Positions 47,961 through 61,480 of a stretch of 64,000 nucleotides of DNA are shown here, piece by piece. The position numbers and the translations under genes are program-made. The first letter of the stretch is position 1. Each line of letters begins with the position of its first letter. Below the pieces are notes generated by a model that worked only from the letters and a program-made list of their open reading frames with translations, did not search any database and was not told where the DNA came from. The stretch is from Erythrophleum ivorense (taxonomy: Eukaryota > Streptophyta > Magnoliopsida > Fabales > Fabaceae): positions 3,358,001 through 3,422,000 of the forward strand of contig JAIUCV010000001.1 in NCBI GenBank assembly GCA_026724425.1, in the 5' to 3' direction.

Positions 47961-49067
47961 TCCCAAAGCTGTTGAAATTGTTCATACGAAAATGTAATAA
48001 AAGGACAAAATTAAACTAATAAGATAAGTGTTGTTATCATTAAGCATTAACCTCTAATGCTCACATTAAACCAGAATATCCCATATTGTTACATTTAACA
48101 AATATTCCGGATTTGATAAATTTTTTAAGTAATTGTAATTTATTATGATTAATTATAATTCTTCTAATGCTCATATTACCAGAAGTCTCTCCGCTGCTAC
48201 ATTAATCACTTCACCATCTAATACCTATGGGGAAAAGCTACTTGCACAATGCTTTTACATAAATCATATAATAGGATTTAAATTATTTTGTAAAAGTATT
48301 ATTTATGACATATTTAGTATATAAAAAAATAATTTTTTTAATGTACAAAATATAAGATATATGATGTTTATTATATTCTATTATTATTATTATTATTATT
48401 TAATAATATTTATTTTTAATTAATTTTTTTTACTTAAAAATGCAAATGTTATATACCATTAATTTTTCATTCTCTTTTTATTTTTATATCTAATATTTTA
48501 TATACCAAACAATTTATTAGAATTCCCATCCATTCTTGAATTATTTTTAGGATTTATTTTATGAGTTCTAAAACTCTACTCACAATTACCATGTAGAAAA
48601 AATAATTGAAAGAAAAATGCATCATAACTACAAGATGAAATTTTTTATTATTTAAATCAAGATAAGATTATAGTAATTATAATCTAAATATTCAGGAAAA
48701 AATATATGTATTGATATATATCCTCATCTTGTATTCAAAAGCTGTGTGAAAAATCAAATAAAAAGCATCCGTATTTCTCCTAAAGAAAGTGAAAATAAAT
48801 AAATAATAATATAACCTTAATTATAAGAAAAAACTGCATGCAAAGACTATAAATTTACAAAAATTATAATGGAAAATATTATTATAATCAAGTATTTTTA
48901 AAGTTTTAACCAAGTCGTTGGCTTTTAAAAATTATGTAAATTTATGATTCTTAAATGTAATTCTTCTCTAATTATAACTCGGGTTCTCTCTCTTACTCGC
49001 AGGCTTTACCTTCAAACGCACGCTTTCAAAGCCTTCTCCAAACCAAAGTCTCCCTTCTTCACCCCCT

Positions 49068-49075
49068 TATATATA
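49068..49075 (+). promoter_or_regulatory. TATA box of the SIAMESE-related gene
   Basis: TATATATA lies 115 bases upstream of the ATG at 49183, in a C/T-rich proximal promoter that is much less AT-rich than the DNA before it. Confidence 0.6.
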
Positions 49076-49182
49076 CGCACACACAAAACGTACCTCACCC
49101 ACAATTTTCATTTTGATTTTTATTTTCTCGTCCAATTTTCTCACCATCCAAACACCCTAATTCTTCTCCAATTTCTACCACC

Positions 49183-49545
49183 ATGTCCACCGACCTCCAG
49201 CTTCTCCATGATCTCCCGAAACCACGAGTCTCCTCCTCCGCGGTCAAAATTGAGCTTCCTGATCCCGACCAAAAAGACCGCGTAGCCACGCCGACGGAGG
49301 CTGAGGCGACGCAGAGCGGGAGAGACGGAGGCGACGAGGACGAGAGTTGTCGGACTCCTACGTCAAAGGAAAACAGAATCCCGGAGGTACTCACGTGTCC
49401 GCCGGCCCCGAGGAAGGCGAAACGCACCGTTTCCTGCAAGAGGAAGCTTCTGGAGGAGTTTCAGTTGTTTGAGCAGGTGAATAAGGACGAGATCGAAGGG
49501 TTCTTCAGATCGAATTTTCCCAAGAGGAGCTGCCGGTGTACATGA
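49183..49545 (+). CDS. SIAMESE-RELATED (SMR) cyclin-dependent kinase inhibitor, 120 aa
   Basis: This intronless ORF has its ATG in a normal plant context after a short leader. SIM/SMR proteins are small plant-specific inhibitors of CDK-cyclin complexes that promote the switch from mitosis to endoreduplication and slow division under stress. The family's ordered short motifs are visible: an acidic/Ser-rich N-terminal half (DLQLLHDLPK near the start), CRTPTSKENRIP at 56-67 (the Thr-Pro-containing core motif), CPPAPRKAKR at 72-81, CKRKLLEEF at 85-93 and the C-terminal EIEGFFRS at 103-110. The length fits the family. The codons are more GC-rich than the flanks, as is common for such genes in plants. 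The C-terminal phenylalanine motif is partly altered (LFEQ where many members have FFE). Which paralogue group it belongs to cannot be settled here. Confidence 0.9.
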   Translation: MSTDLQLLHDLPKPRVSSSAVKIELPDPDQKDRVATPTEAEATQSGRDGGDEDESCRTPTSKENRIPEVLTCPPAPRKAKRTVSCKRKLLEEFQLFEQVNKDEIEGFFRSNFPKRSCRCT

Positions 49546-50258
49546 TAACATGAACCTGTCCGTACCGGGGAAACAAAAAAACCTTATTCGCGTGGCTGTT
49601 ATAAGAGTTCAACGAAGCCAGTGAATACACCATTTTCATCTTCTTCTTCTTTGTTTTTTTTAGCCCCTCAGTTTCATCTGTTCGATTAATTTCCTTTTTT
49701 TTTTGGTCTTACACGTTATTGTTTATATTCCTCTTTGCCTATTATTAATATGTGAAAATATATTAGATCCTGAATCCTATATGTTCATTAATTACATATC
49801 AACAAATTGTTGAATCAACCCAATTTTATGTTCTTCTCATGATCTTCCCTTCTATTTTTATTTACGGGTTCTAGATTGCAGTTTTTTTTTTCGGGATTTT
49901 ATTGTATAATTATATTGGGATGTTACTGAGATAATTAATCGCCCACGAATAATGTTGAATGACATGGGAAAAAAGTGGTGATTTTTCTGAATTTTAATTT
50001 TTTTTTCTGTTTGGGTAATTAATTCATTTGTATATCTCTCTTTTCTGGGTTCTTGTTATATAACTAATATTGTAATTCTCTTTATTTGAGTTATTTTTTA
50101 TGATTATTATAACTGAAGAAAAAAAGTTTATCTAGAATAGGAGTGTTAAATGATCAACAAATTAAGAGCAGTTAGATGAATTATTATTCATGTGTTTACA
50201 CATAATTATTCTTATTTTTGTTAGTACTAATAATGACACAAAAATACCAATTTAAAGT

Positions 50259-50470
50259 TTCTTACAAATAATTCAAATCTCTCGCGATTTAACTACATCT
50301 AGTGATTTACATCTATACTTTTATTAACCTAATACAGTTAATTATCTTGGGTAAAATGTGAATACAAGATCTCTTACAAATTATTCAAATTTTTAATGAT
50401 TAAATTATATCTCAATTATACATATATTTTTAATGACCTAACACAATTAATTATCATGGGTAAAATGTAA
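50259..50470. repeat. Diverged 112-bp tandem duplication
   Basis: The copy at 50259-50370 and the copy at 50371-50470 share CTTACAAAT.ATTCAAAT, the AATTATCTTGGGTAAAATG-like end, and most positions between, with substitutions. The period is 112 bases. Confidence 0.6.
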
Positions 50471-52608
50471 GAATTTTTCCTCTTGAAAAGAGGAAGAGGT
50501 TAATTAGGGTAGATGAGTTTGGTGGCTTGTATATATTACGTATTGGAATTAAACACTACTATCTACTATTACAGTAAGGAGGGAAAGGAATAAGCGAGCT
50601 TTTCCGGGTTGATTATTCTTAATATAGTAATTGTTGGTTAAGAAATATATATATATATATATATATTAAAAATATAAGGTTGATCTGTCTGTGTCTTTGA
50701 CAATTATGAATGAAGGAGAGTTGAGTATTAGACACGGCGTTGGGATTGATGAAGAACCTTGATTTTCTGTGTAAGAAAAAGAGATATTAACAAAGAGATA
50801 TGGAAGAATAACAAATATCAAGATATCATAGGGATCCCATATGGTGCGAATTCTATGTATAATGTGCCTTGTTATTATCAAACGTAGCCAAGTCTCTTGT
50901 CTTTTATGAGAAAGAAAAAATTAAGGTCATTATTAATTTATGAAATACCCACATGACCAACTGGGAATTTAATCGTTGGGACGCCAAGTTTGAATTAATA
51001 TATGAATGTATGGAATTTTTTAAGTTTTGGTTGGAATTTGGCATGTGACTAGTTATTTAATTAATGAGTAATATATATAATTCATGATAGCATTTTCCTT
51101 TTATTTATTTATTATTTGAATACCTTACGTCCAAAATTTGTCATTAATTGTTACATGTACAAATATTTTGTTTCAGATAGCATGAATCAAGAGGGACAGA
51201 ATTTGAGACAAAGAAAGGGAATATGAGCAAAGATAAGTACCTATGTTTGACAAGACGTTGAGGTGGACCAATTTTTATTTTTTTTTCAAGCATTAAAAAT
51301 TGATTTTCTTTGTGAATATATCTATATTTATAAACAGTTAAAGAAACTTTATAATGATTGGCCCAAAAGACCTTTATAATAAATTAAAATTAATTATATA
51401 TGAATGAGTGCAAAAGAAGATTAATTTTAACCTTGTAACCTCTAAAATTTTCAATTAATAGTTTATTTAAATATATGGATTTTAGAAATAGTGTTGCTTT
51501 TTTTGACTTTGTGAAGAGGCAAAAATTGTTTGAGCCGAACCTGCCAATTTATTTTTATTTTTTTTTAAATATTAATTTAATTTCCGCATTTTAGTTTCTT
51601 CTCATAATTAAATTTCATTTGTATCACTCTCATCCTATTAAGTACACCATTAATTAACCTTATCAATTATATTATTGAACTGCAAGAAAATACTTAAGTC
51701 CTTAAATTGATCAGAACTTGCTATTTAATTTGGTTTAACTTAAATAGTTGATAGGTGGACATTCGAATAATTTTCTAAATCAGTTCCTATCAAAAAATTT
51801 AATATATATATAAAAAATAATTGCACCTCATGTAAGTCATTTGATTTTATATTCTACCCTCAATTATATATTATAATGATCTAAGATTTTCAAAAAATTT
51901 AGTAACATTTGCACGCAAAAATTAAAATATAAAATTATGTGAATAATGTTTATTTATGTAATTAATCAGGTGGTGATATAGTTTTGATTCTTGATTTTAA
52001 TTAGAAAGCTTTCATCAACATTAATTAATATATTAATGTTGAAATATGTATATATATATCTATATATTGGATGAACTATGAAGATACATGGCTTTGCATG
52101 CAATATGTACTGCGGAAAGTTAATTATCTCATAAACCAAGCATCTAATTAAAATAAAATAAAATTCCGAAGGGACATTATTAATGCGGTGGATAGGGAGG
52201 AGCAAATAAAACTAATAATGCATGTGAAATAATTATTAATTATGGCAAATAACTCCTGTACACAGATCTAGCAAGGGACATTATATATATGCAGCTTTTT
52301 GTGTAATATTTTTCTGGATTGGCTTCAATTCTACGTTTCTTTGTCTTCACTCTTTACAATGTGCTAAAAGCTGTGTATATGATTATCAATAATGTTATAA
52401 ATTAAATAAAATAGAGAGATATATAGACAGTCATCATCCCATGAACATGCATGATGGAGCAGAGGAGTATATTTGCAGTGAAGTCAAGAATGAAGATAAA
52501 GAAAGAGACGAGAACTTGATGTATAAGCCTCACTTTATATTATTCTTTGTAACTTAGACGGAATAAAGAGGAACACATATAGAACAATATTGCTTATGGA
52601 ATATACGA

Positions 52609-52610
<2 letters not shown>

Positions 52611-52640
<30 letters not shown>
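52611..52640. repeat. (AG)15 microsatellite
   Basis: A perfect AG dinucleotide run. Confidence 0.95.
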
Positions 52641-52645
<5 letters not shown>

Positions 52646-55009
52646 TAAAATAGGGTATAATTATAAGCACAAGTTTCAAAGAGGATTGGTGACTTTTTAG
52701 TTTTACATCCAGCTAGCTAGATGGTTTGTGAAAACTGAAAAGGCTCTTGTGGTTTTAAAGAAGCTTAGGATGCGTCATTCTCAAGAAAATGACTCCACAT
52801 GTAGATTGCAATCAGTCTGCGAGGTGTGGGCTATGGCTGCTACCACCTTTCTCATCATAGAATTCTTTCACCGTGGCCTTTCATTCTCTGTCTTCACTGC
52901 TTTTTATTTCCCTTTTGTTAAATTTTTTTTAAAAAATACTTTTAATAATTAAACCCTCTTTATCGGATCTTATTTAGTTGAAGTTAGTATTAATTAGATT
53001 TAGTTGTATTTGTAGTCTCTCTACTTTACTCAATAGTAAATCAGTCTCTCCTGTTTTAACCATAACAATGGTGCCCTTTGGTTATTTTTTAGTAATTAGT
53101 CCTTCTAATGTTAATTAAAGTAATATCATCTCTCTGAGTATTAAATTACTATTATTTCAAATAATAATTAGATAGGGCAATAGTTCGATTTTATTATAAG
53201 TTACACAAACAAAAAAAAACTTGTCTTCAATTTCTTTTATTTTTTTTTAAATAACATTTACAAGGACAATATTGTTCTAATTGAAATTAACGGAATTAAA
53301 TGGCTTCCTTGAATAAATTAGAAGAGTGCAAAAGAAAATTAAATTTAATTATTGAATAGATTCGGATATATTCTTTCACGAATTCATATTACTATAAGAC
53401 ACATTTTATATACAAGAAATTTTGTAAGCCATGCTTTTGATAATTAAGAATATGAATAGAACTTTTAGAGCTGGTATACCATGAAATACTTTCTCAATTG
53501 AATTTTAAATAAATACTAATGTTTTGGAATATTATAATTAAAATGGGAATATAAAGTTTATCTATATATATAATAAATAAAATCCTTTCAAATATAACAA
53601 AATATTTAAAGTATGTAAGATTAATTAATTAGCATGCTTTTACAAACAAATTGGATTCATCTCTTTACGGAAGCACTAAGTAATATATATATATATATAT
53701 ATATATATTACAATTTTTAATGATAGACTTCATTTTTGCAAATATACACAACTATTGAAAAATACATATATGGGTTTAAACACAAAATGACGTCTAAGGA
53801 TTATAGGGTCAAATTATTGATCCAAGATATGCATTTCGAAGTACTTTATGAATTAAAAAAGAAAACAAAAGAAGGGAAAGGAAAGAAACGTTAGAAAGGT
53901 ACAAGCATCAACCACCCATAATTAAGCCGTCAAGAAACTTAACGTTCAAGCTTTGGACTAACAAAATAGTATTATATATTAATTACTTTGGACACTATTA
54001 TTCTTATGAGTGATATATGTTTTGGATCTCTTTATTGCCGAAAGAAAAGGAACATTATCAGCCAAGTAAGAGTATATATGAAAAAGAAAAAAAGAAGAAA
54101 AAAGAAAGAAAGAAAAAGTAAAAGAGAGAAAGAAAGAAAACAGATGACATTAATTAGGTATAGTCAGGAATGAAAGGAAGGATGGAGACCTTGGGAAAGT
54201 GAAAGAAAGGTTTTCCCAAAGCTTACTATTTTGTACTTAAGATTGATTCCTTTTGTTCCTGTCTACACAGGCAACTTTGTCTGTAAATTAAGAAGAGAGA
54301 GTTGGTATATGAATCTTGAAGGATGTCTGAAATCTCGGAAATTGAGTACTAGAATTGTTGGAAATATTGTTCGTGCATTATTTCTAATCACGGATAATGG
54401 AACTTTGAAAAATTAAATCAAAAGAGGTTTAGAAACGGTGGATTTGCTAAAACTTTATGATTTGTTCTTGTCTTATCGGGATTGTTGAGCGGCTCTCCTA
54501 CAATAATTTTTCTTGACTTAATATAAGTATTACATTTGGTATTTCTTCAAGGATTTCAAAGAATAATTAAAAAATTAGAGAAAAAAGAGTTAATAAATTA
54601 TGCACACGAATATGATAATGGTGATAGATAAACTGTGTTCAGCGATCATTGGGATGATAAACATGCAGTCTGTGCATATAATTGTAATTAAGTACTCTAA
54701 CAGGTTCCTAAGTACACATCAAGCTTATCTAGTCACATATTGTAACTGTTTTTAGGCGTTTGATCTAGGTGTAATTAAGTTTGTTTTAATTTAGATACAT
54801 TATTAATGGTTAGATTACTCAAGCCTATGATTAAAGTTCAGGTTTAATTAGCTTGCATTTATATGTACATTAATAAAATTTTGTTCAAACTTGAGGGAGA
54901 AAAAATAATTAATTAAAAAGCTTTAACAGATTTTACAAATAAATAACAATTTTCATCCAGACATGTTGTAAAAATTAATTTTTAATCAATTTAATATCAC
55001 TTACGTAGA

Positions 55010-55375
55010 TGAGTCACCTAGCTACACAGTGACGCGCGACAATAGATTCGCACAAGAATGGAGAGAGTAGATCAGCTCCAATGTTTCACTTCGAAAATCA
55101 AGCTAGTCCAATAGGTCTATGACTACCCGCACGATCAGCTGAGAAACTTATGAGCCAACCATTTTTGTAAGCGAACAAGTCAACAAGTCCCCCCCAGGGC
55201 CCTTTAGTCGTTTTGTTAGGTTAATCTCAATTAGGAATAGTAACACCGGGACGTGCGGCATCCGACGGGTAGGTGGTGAGTTAGCGGTTGGCCAATGATA
55301 GATCTCGTGGTGAACTACGCTCGTGTAGTAGGTTGGTGATGTGAGCCTGCTCGGCCCAAAATGTGTATATTATCA
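55010..55375. mobile_element. GC-richer unassigned repeat-like unit
   Basis: The block contrasts sharply in composition with its flanks. It starts near GTGACGCGCGAC, contains short phrases of the type 'ATCCGACGGGTAGGTGGTGAG', and ends near GCTCGGCCC. It carries no reading frame with a motif. The look is that of a non-autonomous transposon or retroelement fragment, but no terminal repeats or target duplication could be identified. Confidence 0.3.
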
Positions 55376-57719
55376 ATTTATAAGCATTATTGTTAAGTAA
55401 TCACATTTTTATTACATTTGAATTATTAGACCCCAAAAAAAATATAAATGATTAGAAGATAATATAAAGAATGAGAATAAATAAAGAATATAATATAAAA
55501 TTGAAAAGTTGAAAAAATTGATGGGTTTACTTCCTCAGCTAACTCTAACTTGATACTATAGTTGTATAGGCCTAAAATTTAAGTGTATTGTTCTACATAT
55601 TAGACTCAACCCAAGCTCATAAGATTGGACTAAATATATCTATGGCTGGCATAACTCATGAACATCTATAGTCATGAGAACAATAATCCACAATTGTGAT
55701 ATTTGAATTAACTTTAACAAACGAGACTTGATTAACTATATTTGAGTTTTGTATCCCATTTTTTTATTTATTGTGCTAACTAATTATTTAAGTTGATACA
55801 TTTTTTTTGGGTATTGGGCCAAATACTAAAAAAAAGAGAAAAAAAAATACAACATCGCTTAAAATATTGAACTTGAGGGAAAGAAGGGATAACAAGTTTT
55901 GAGTAACTTTATCCAGTATTCCTTGGAGTCTTTAATGATCAACCTATAGTTAAAGCTTCTAAATGAGGAAAGAATCCTCTAAATGTCAAACCAGAAAGGT
56001 TGCAAATGGTAACCTTATTAAAGGATGGGTTAAGGATAGATAATGCTTCATTGTGTGCAAGCATCAATTGAAGTTTTAATTGATAAGGATTCATCATCTA
56101 TTTCTAAAACCACAGTTGGCAATTCCCTGATGAACATGAGAGAGAGGCAAGCCTCTTAGGGTGCAAGTTGAACATATTTCTATTACAAACCCCGACTATG
56201 TTAAGGTTTAAAGGGATAGAAAGATGGGTTTGCAGTCTTCTATTGTTCTACCCCTTTCTTTTGGAGAACCATAAGATTAGATATTAGCTTGATGCATGAG
56301 GAGTGAGATGGTGAATTAAGGTTATCTCAAAGGCAGTTTGTTGGGGTCTCTTTTGTAGTGGGCTGGGGAGTTCTACCAAGCCAAGGAAGTGAGATGGATT
56401 ATAGACTTAACCTTACGGATGATAGCATATGGGTCAGTTTGAATACTTTCATGGAAGGCCTTGTTCTCAACTTTTCATATGCTCTATAAGATGATGATAT
56501 AAATTTGGTTAAGCAATCCTAATAGTCCAAACTATTGATATCTTGGGAAAACCAAATTTGGATTTAATTTGTAATTCCCTAGTCTTAGAATGCATCAATC
56601 CAAAGAGCCAAGGGGAGGCAAACCAGACTACTCTTGTAAAATTATATTGAAGAAAATGTAATTAAAAGTTTTAAGATTATAACTACACAGTGGACATAGT
56701 TGATCAATTTGTAGATGATGGTTATAGAAGATGTAAAAAATAAGAATAGCTTTTTTCAAAAATTTTCATAAAAAAAGTAGTGTTTTTATAAGGAGCTTAA
56801 TTCACCATAGCTTGTTCCAAATTGGCTGGGGATTGGCAATCATTAGACCACATCTTTCCTTAAGACATTTATATCCTTTTTTAGTTATATACGGTATAAT
56901 AGCATTCCCTTTCCAAACTAATCAGTTATTTTCCTGAAAGAGTGATGAAAACAGTTGGATGATTTGTTGTTTGACATCTTTAGAATACATATTTGAGATA
57001 AGATTAGAATTTTATTCTTTGTGATTATGCATAAAAAGATTAGCAATAGTTTTGACATGACCTTGTGTGATCTTGTTACTTAAGTCACCATAGATTGTGT
57101 TTGATTGGGATGGATTTCTCAAATCCCTCTCGCCAAGTAAGGCAAAAGGTGATGATGGAACTTATTCTTTCCACATCTAAAACAAGTTAGAGTGGTTGTG
57201 GAGGCTTCCTCTAGGAATGTCCTTTTAGTATTTTGGCCTCATGGTTTTGTTAAGAAGGGACTCATGATGATTATCCATAATTTTCCACACCTGCTTCGCT
57301 AACAATGCCTTTTTGGTCGAAAGCCAATGCCTATTTCTTTTGGTGGTAAGGCAAAGTTTTTGCCAAATAAAGAGATGCATTATACATTTCTCTTTATTAA
57401 ATCCTCAAAATAAATTCCTACATTTAGCATTCAACATTGAGCAATATTTCTTTGGAAGATGAATGCAAGATTTTGGTAAACTAAAGAAAAATTAAAGACT
57501 AACATTATTAGCATTATTTTGGTAGCTTGGGATAGGAGATTGGCTTTCCAAGTTTGTAATATGGCATCAACTTTGTCTATCATTTCTTATAAATTCTATT
57601 ATTATTTTGCTCAATGTTTACCTAAAAACCAAGATATTTTACCTAGTTTTAGAGAAAATTTGAAATTAAAAGTTCTTGTAAGGAACTTTTTGAATTTGTG
57701 TGGTGTGTTTGGATTAAAA

Positions 57720-58200
57720 ATCAGCTCATATTTATAATTATTGTTGCTTTGCCCAAAAATCTATAGAATAGGTCTAAAGTGCCATTGACTGTGTTACAAG
57801 CTTTAAACGAGCCTTCAAAGAAAATAATTGTGTCATTTGCATACATCAAGTGGGATATTGCTTCAAAGTTCTTACTAATTTTGATCCCAAAACCATATTT
57901 TCTTAGCTTCTTCTTTGGCAGTGATATAAGAAAGGACATTTGCGTAAAGAACGTATATGTATGGAGAAAAAAGGTCTCCTCGTCTAAGACCTCTCTGCAA
58001 AGTGAAGGCATTATAAGGACTCCCATTAATGAGAACCTCATAAGGAACTGTAGAGACACACTGTAAGATCATTCTAATCCAACGTTAAAGGAAATTCATT
58101 TTGGTTAAGACCACAGAGATAAAGTTCTAAGAAACCTTATAAGATATCTTTGCAAAGTCAACTTTAAGAGCCACCTATCTCTTCCTTGTTTTCTTGGCTT
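57720..58200 (-). pseudogene. LINE reverse transcriptase remnant
   Basis: The minus-strand frames contain ALKVDFAK (first catalytic Asp region), CVSTVPYEVLINGSP, then RGLRRGD.FSPY, and at 57832-57843 the catalytic box reading YAND where active elements have FADD. The first aspartate is therefore lost. Stops interrupt the stretch between 58160 and 58070, and the two following motifs lie in different frames. Confidence 0.8.
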
Positions 58201-59599
58201 TTTGAATCTTCTACATGATTTCTAATATCAAAATGATATTATATCAATTTTCCTTTTAGGAAGACATTTTACTTAGAGGTAATATACTTATCAAGAATTT
58301 GATTTAACTTGTTGCATATAACCTTGGAAATAATTTTGTAAGTCACATTGTAAAGGCTAATAAGCCTAAAATCCTTGAGAGATTAAGGATATTCACATTT
58401 TAAGATTAAAGCAATGTGTGTTATTGAGACTTTTAAAAAGGAAGCCATGGAGATTATGTCAAGGCCAATTGTATCCTGCAAGTGTTAAAAGAATCTAACA
58501 TGAAAGCTATTAGAGTTAGGAGCGCTATCCACCTGCATTTAGAAGGTAGCCTTCATAATTTTTAAGGTAGAAAATCTTGTGAAAAGTTATAATCAAATTC
58601 CTTTAGGCAAGGAATGCTGACCCTATCAAGGGTCTAAATGATTTGATCTATGAACATTTCCTCTTGGATGGAATAGATATCACCAAAGTAAACTAAAACT
58701 AAGGCTTTTAAAATAGTCAAATCCTCCACCCACTTATCATAGAGATCTTTAAACTTGTGAATAAGATTTCATGATCATTTTTTGTTGACCAAGGTGTAAA
58801 AGTATTTTGTGTTTCTATCATCTTAGACTAACCAAGTTCATCTTGCTTTTTGAGCCTAAGGCATTTCTTCGTAGTCATAAAGAAATTCAAGTTTAGTCTT
58901 GACTGCTTTTTAATTCTCACACTATATTTCTTCTATGGAAACTTGTAAAGAACTAAGATCATTTTTAAGAGCTCTTACCCCATGCAAAATATTTCCAATA
59001 GATTGCTTGTTCTATTTTCTAAGCATTGTCATTATCACTACTAGTTTAGCATTATCCTTGAATGTTGAGGACTTATTAACATGCTAACTTCAGAATTAGA
59101 CATTATTTTTAGCAATCTTTAAAGTTAAGCCAAAAGTTTTCAAATCACACTAGTCTTCTTTCATAAGGTTGTTCAATATCTATGGATAGAACCAATAAGG
59201 AGTGATATGAAGTAGCAATTGGAAGAAAAGATATGCTCGTGTTAAGAAAGGTTAAGAATCATTCCTTGTTGTAACACACATCTTGTCTAACAAAGTTCCA
59301 AAACATCAATTCTAGGAATGCATTATTTCTTGAATGTAATCAATTCATGTGAACTCATTGATATTCCTCCAAAGGAATAGTGGAACATTTAGACTAACAA
59401 TAGGGAAGATACTTGTAGCACCCTAGAGATAACAACCAAGGGAAGTGGCTATCATGCAACCCTAGAGAAATCATGCTTCTTGACTAGAATTCCTACACTA
59501 AGATCAATCAAAATTCAAGTTCTATGAACTTTGTCCCATCTTCTGATTTATGCTTGAAGAAAGGCTAGGTTCTTTGAATACAAAAGACCATTGCTCCCA

Positions 59600-59983
59600 C
59601 TAGGTGGTGAAGTTTAGGACCTTAAAACTTGATGAGGTTACATACTTCATAAGAATTAAGCTTATAGTTGGGTTTCGATCTATATAGTCATCAAAGAATT
59701 TTGAGAGGAATTGGTTCATGAAATGTGCAACAACTGGAGAAGGATCTACTAAGGTATGTAGAGTGCCATAGTTTGAAAGTTGCCAATCAAGATTAGCTCC
59801 AAAGTCTAGGCTTGGAGGAATGTCCATTGGTTCTATTTTAATCTGGATTTGAGGGAAGGGAGGAGGCAACAAGCAAAGAGGTTGCAAGATCAGATCTTGC
59901 ATCATTGGCTTTGGGTTAAATAGTTGAGAACTTACTGCTTTATGGGGGTAGTTTGCTTCAGGCAACATCGTCATGGGCTCCAT
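59600..59983 (-). pseudogene. LINE ORF1 C-terminal/linker remnant
   Basis: An open minus-strand segment of 127 codons, rich in Pro, Leu and Met, lies between the CCHC region and the endonuclease interval. By position it is the linker or tail of the LINE ORF1 protein; no domain is visible. Confidence 0.4.
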
Positions 59984-60479
59984 TTGGGCTTCTAGGGCAT
60001 TGCAAAGAGGTCAAAGTTGGGTTCATCGAATATACGAAGATTTGGGAGGGTGAATGACTCCGGGTCCATTGGCCTTTGCAGGATATCTCCTAGGGGGAAT
60101 TGTTGGCCCACCAGTTTTATTTGTTGAGCCAAGTCAGCATCCATCCCCTGTTGGTTTACTCAATGAAAGTCGGGTCCAACCCCAACATTTACATTGCTAG
60201 TACCTTATTTAAACTCTGCAAAGTGATCCATCGGCCTATTCACCTGCAAGTCTTGAACACAGAACCAGAAAGAAGAGGTGCCATCCGAAATATGAATGTA
60301 GTTAGTGAATTGGGGGGTCTTAAATCTGAACTTTTCAAAGCTACGGGGGATCTTTAAATACTCTGTATTGTCCACCTAGCTCATTCTCATGCCATCGGAT
60401 TCTGCTAGTGTTACGAAAGCCACTGACACTAGGGGTTTCGTCAACAAAAGGAAACCCGAAGTCCACCAATAGATTCATT

Positions 60480-61180
60480 TACTACCTGTATCTAATCTTT
60501 TGCTTCGGCATTTCGAAACCCATATTTACTTCCTCAGTACCCCTTTTGCAATCTTTGTTTACGTGACCAATGTATATACATTGTCTGCAACGTCTGAAGA
60601 CTATTTCGTAATGGCATTCTACTCCGTTGTTGAGAAGGATTCTAGCTCCCATAAGAAGAGGCAGGGCTGGGTTAATGGTCACTTTAACTCGAATGAAATT
60701 AGTGTTCTTGGTGTTCACAGCTACTCCATCAGCTAATATGGCGTCACCTACCAAGTTCCCGAGGATTTGTGCCACTAGATTAAAGTGGTACTCAAGGGGA
60801 AGGCCCCAAAACTGCACCCATAAGAAATGCTTTCTTCAACTTTCACATCTCGTAGAATGAGATTAGGTCTCCCGGAGTCTTGCACCAGCAACTTCTTACG
60901 AAGCAACCAAGGTCCGTTGAAAGGAACGTATTCCATATCATCAATGTTGTGGAAGTGAATAAGATAAAAGTTTTTGTACATGCCAAGCACTCCAGCTTTC
61001 AGACGCCATGCATCATGCAATATGAGGTCCAACCTATGCAAAAGGTATCTCCTTGATCTATGACAGCAGCTACAAGACAATTGTTCCAGAAAAATCTCGC
61101 GTCCTGCTACGTCTTGGAGTCGAATCTAAGAATGGGTTCCCTTCGTTGAGAAGCCTCAGAGGGAGTACCAAAAGCCATGG
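60480..61180 (-). pseudogene. LINE ORF1-like protein with DUF4283-type domain and CCHC knuckle (frameshifted)
   Basis: The start ATG is at about 61178 (minus). Several frames together give the plant LINE ORF1 pattern: a segment ending near 'GPWLLRKKLL', then 'QFWGLPLEY', 'FIRVKVTINP', and a zinc knuckle CX2CX4HX4C with Cys, Cys, His, Cys at 60589-60548. These domains bind RNA. A stop and at least two frameshifts separate the parts. Confidence 0.7.
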
Positions 61181-61480
61181 TAAGCAAGTGCAGATGGAAA
61201 GCTAGTGAAAGGAAAGAGATCTTCTTTAACCAAATCAAGCTTCATACGAAAAGTGTAGATTTGGACAGCAGTGATAATAAATAAATAGGAAGAGAGAAGA
61301 GGAGAATTAAAAACCAATAAAAAAGCCAGCAGCCATAATTGGTAACATATCGAAGACGAAGCAGCAAACCAAAAGGTGGTTAAACTCCACTGTGCGGATG
61401 AGAAATTGAGAATGGCTATGGGAGACAGATGGCGTGAGCATAGGGAAATAAGTGATCCAGGCAAATCTAATTAGCTAGAT

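Larger units (their letters stand above)
49546..54980. other. Gene-poor intergenic region downstream of the SMR gene
   Basis: It is AT-rich DNA with microsatellites at 50643-50666 (AT), 52611-52640 (AG) and 53683-53708 (AT), a purine-rich tract at about 54080-54140, and the duplication at 50259-50470. The open frame at 52728-52952 lies in a less AT-rich patch (52680-52900) but shows no recognisable domain. Confidence 0.45.
55800..61480 (-). mobile_element. Degraded L1-type LINE retrotransposon (minus strand)
   Basis: Minus-strand fragments follow L1 order: an ORF1-type domain with a CCHC knuckle (61178-60480), a Pro-rich linker (59983-59600), the expected endonuclease interval, reverse transcriptase (about 58200-57720) and a C-terminal domain containing LAKQVWKIM (about 57300-57215). 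Many stops and frameshifts occur. A run of T at 55801-55808 could be the remains of the poly(A) tail. No target-site duplication was found, so both ends are estimates. Confidence 0.75.

Noticed and set aside
52728..52952. 74-codon open frame in a less AT-rich patch
   Set aside because: No domain, no partner exons and a low-complexity end; left as unassigned intergenic DNA.
57519..58066. Plus-strand open frames over the LINE
   Set aside because: The minus-strand translation shows RT motifs; these are its reverse image.
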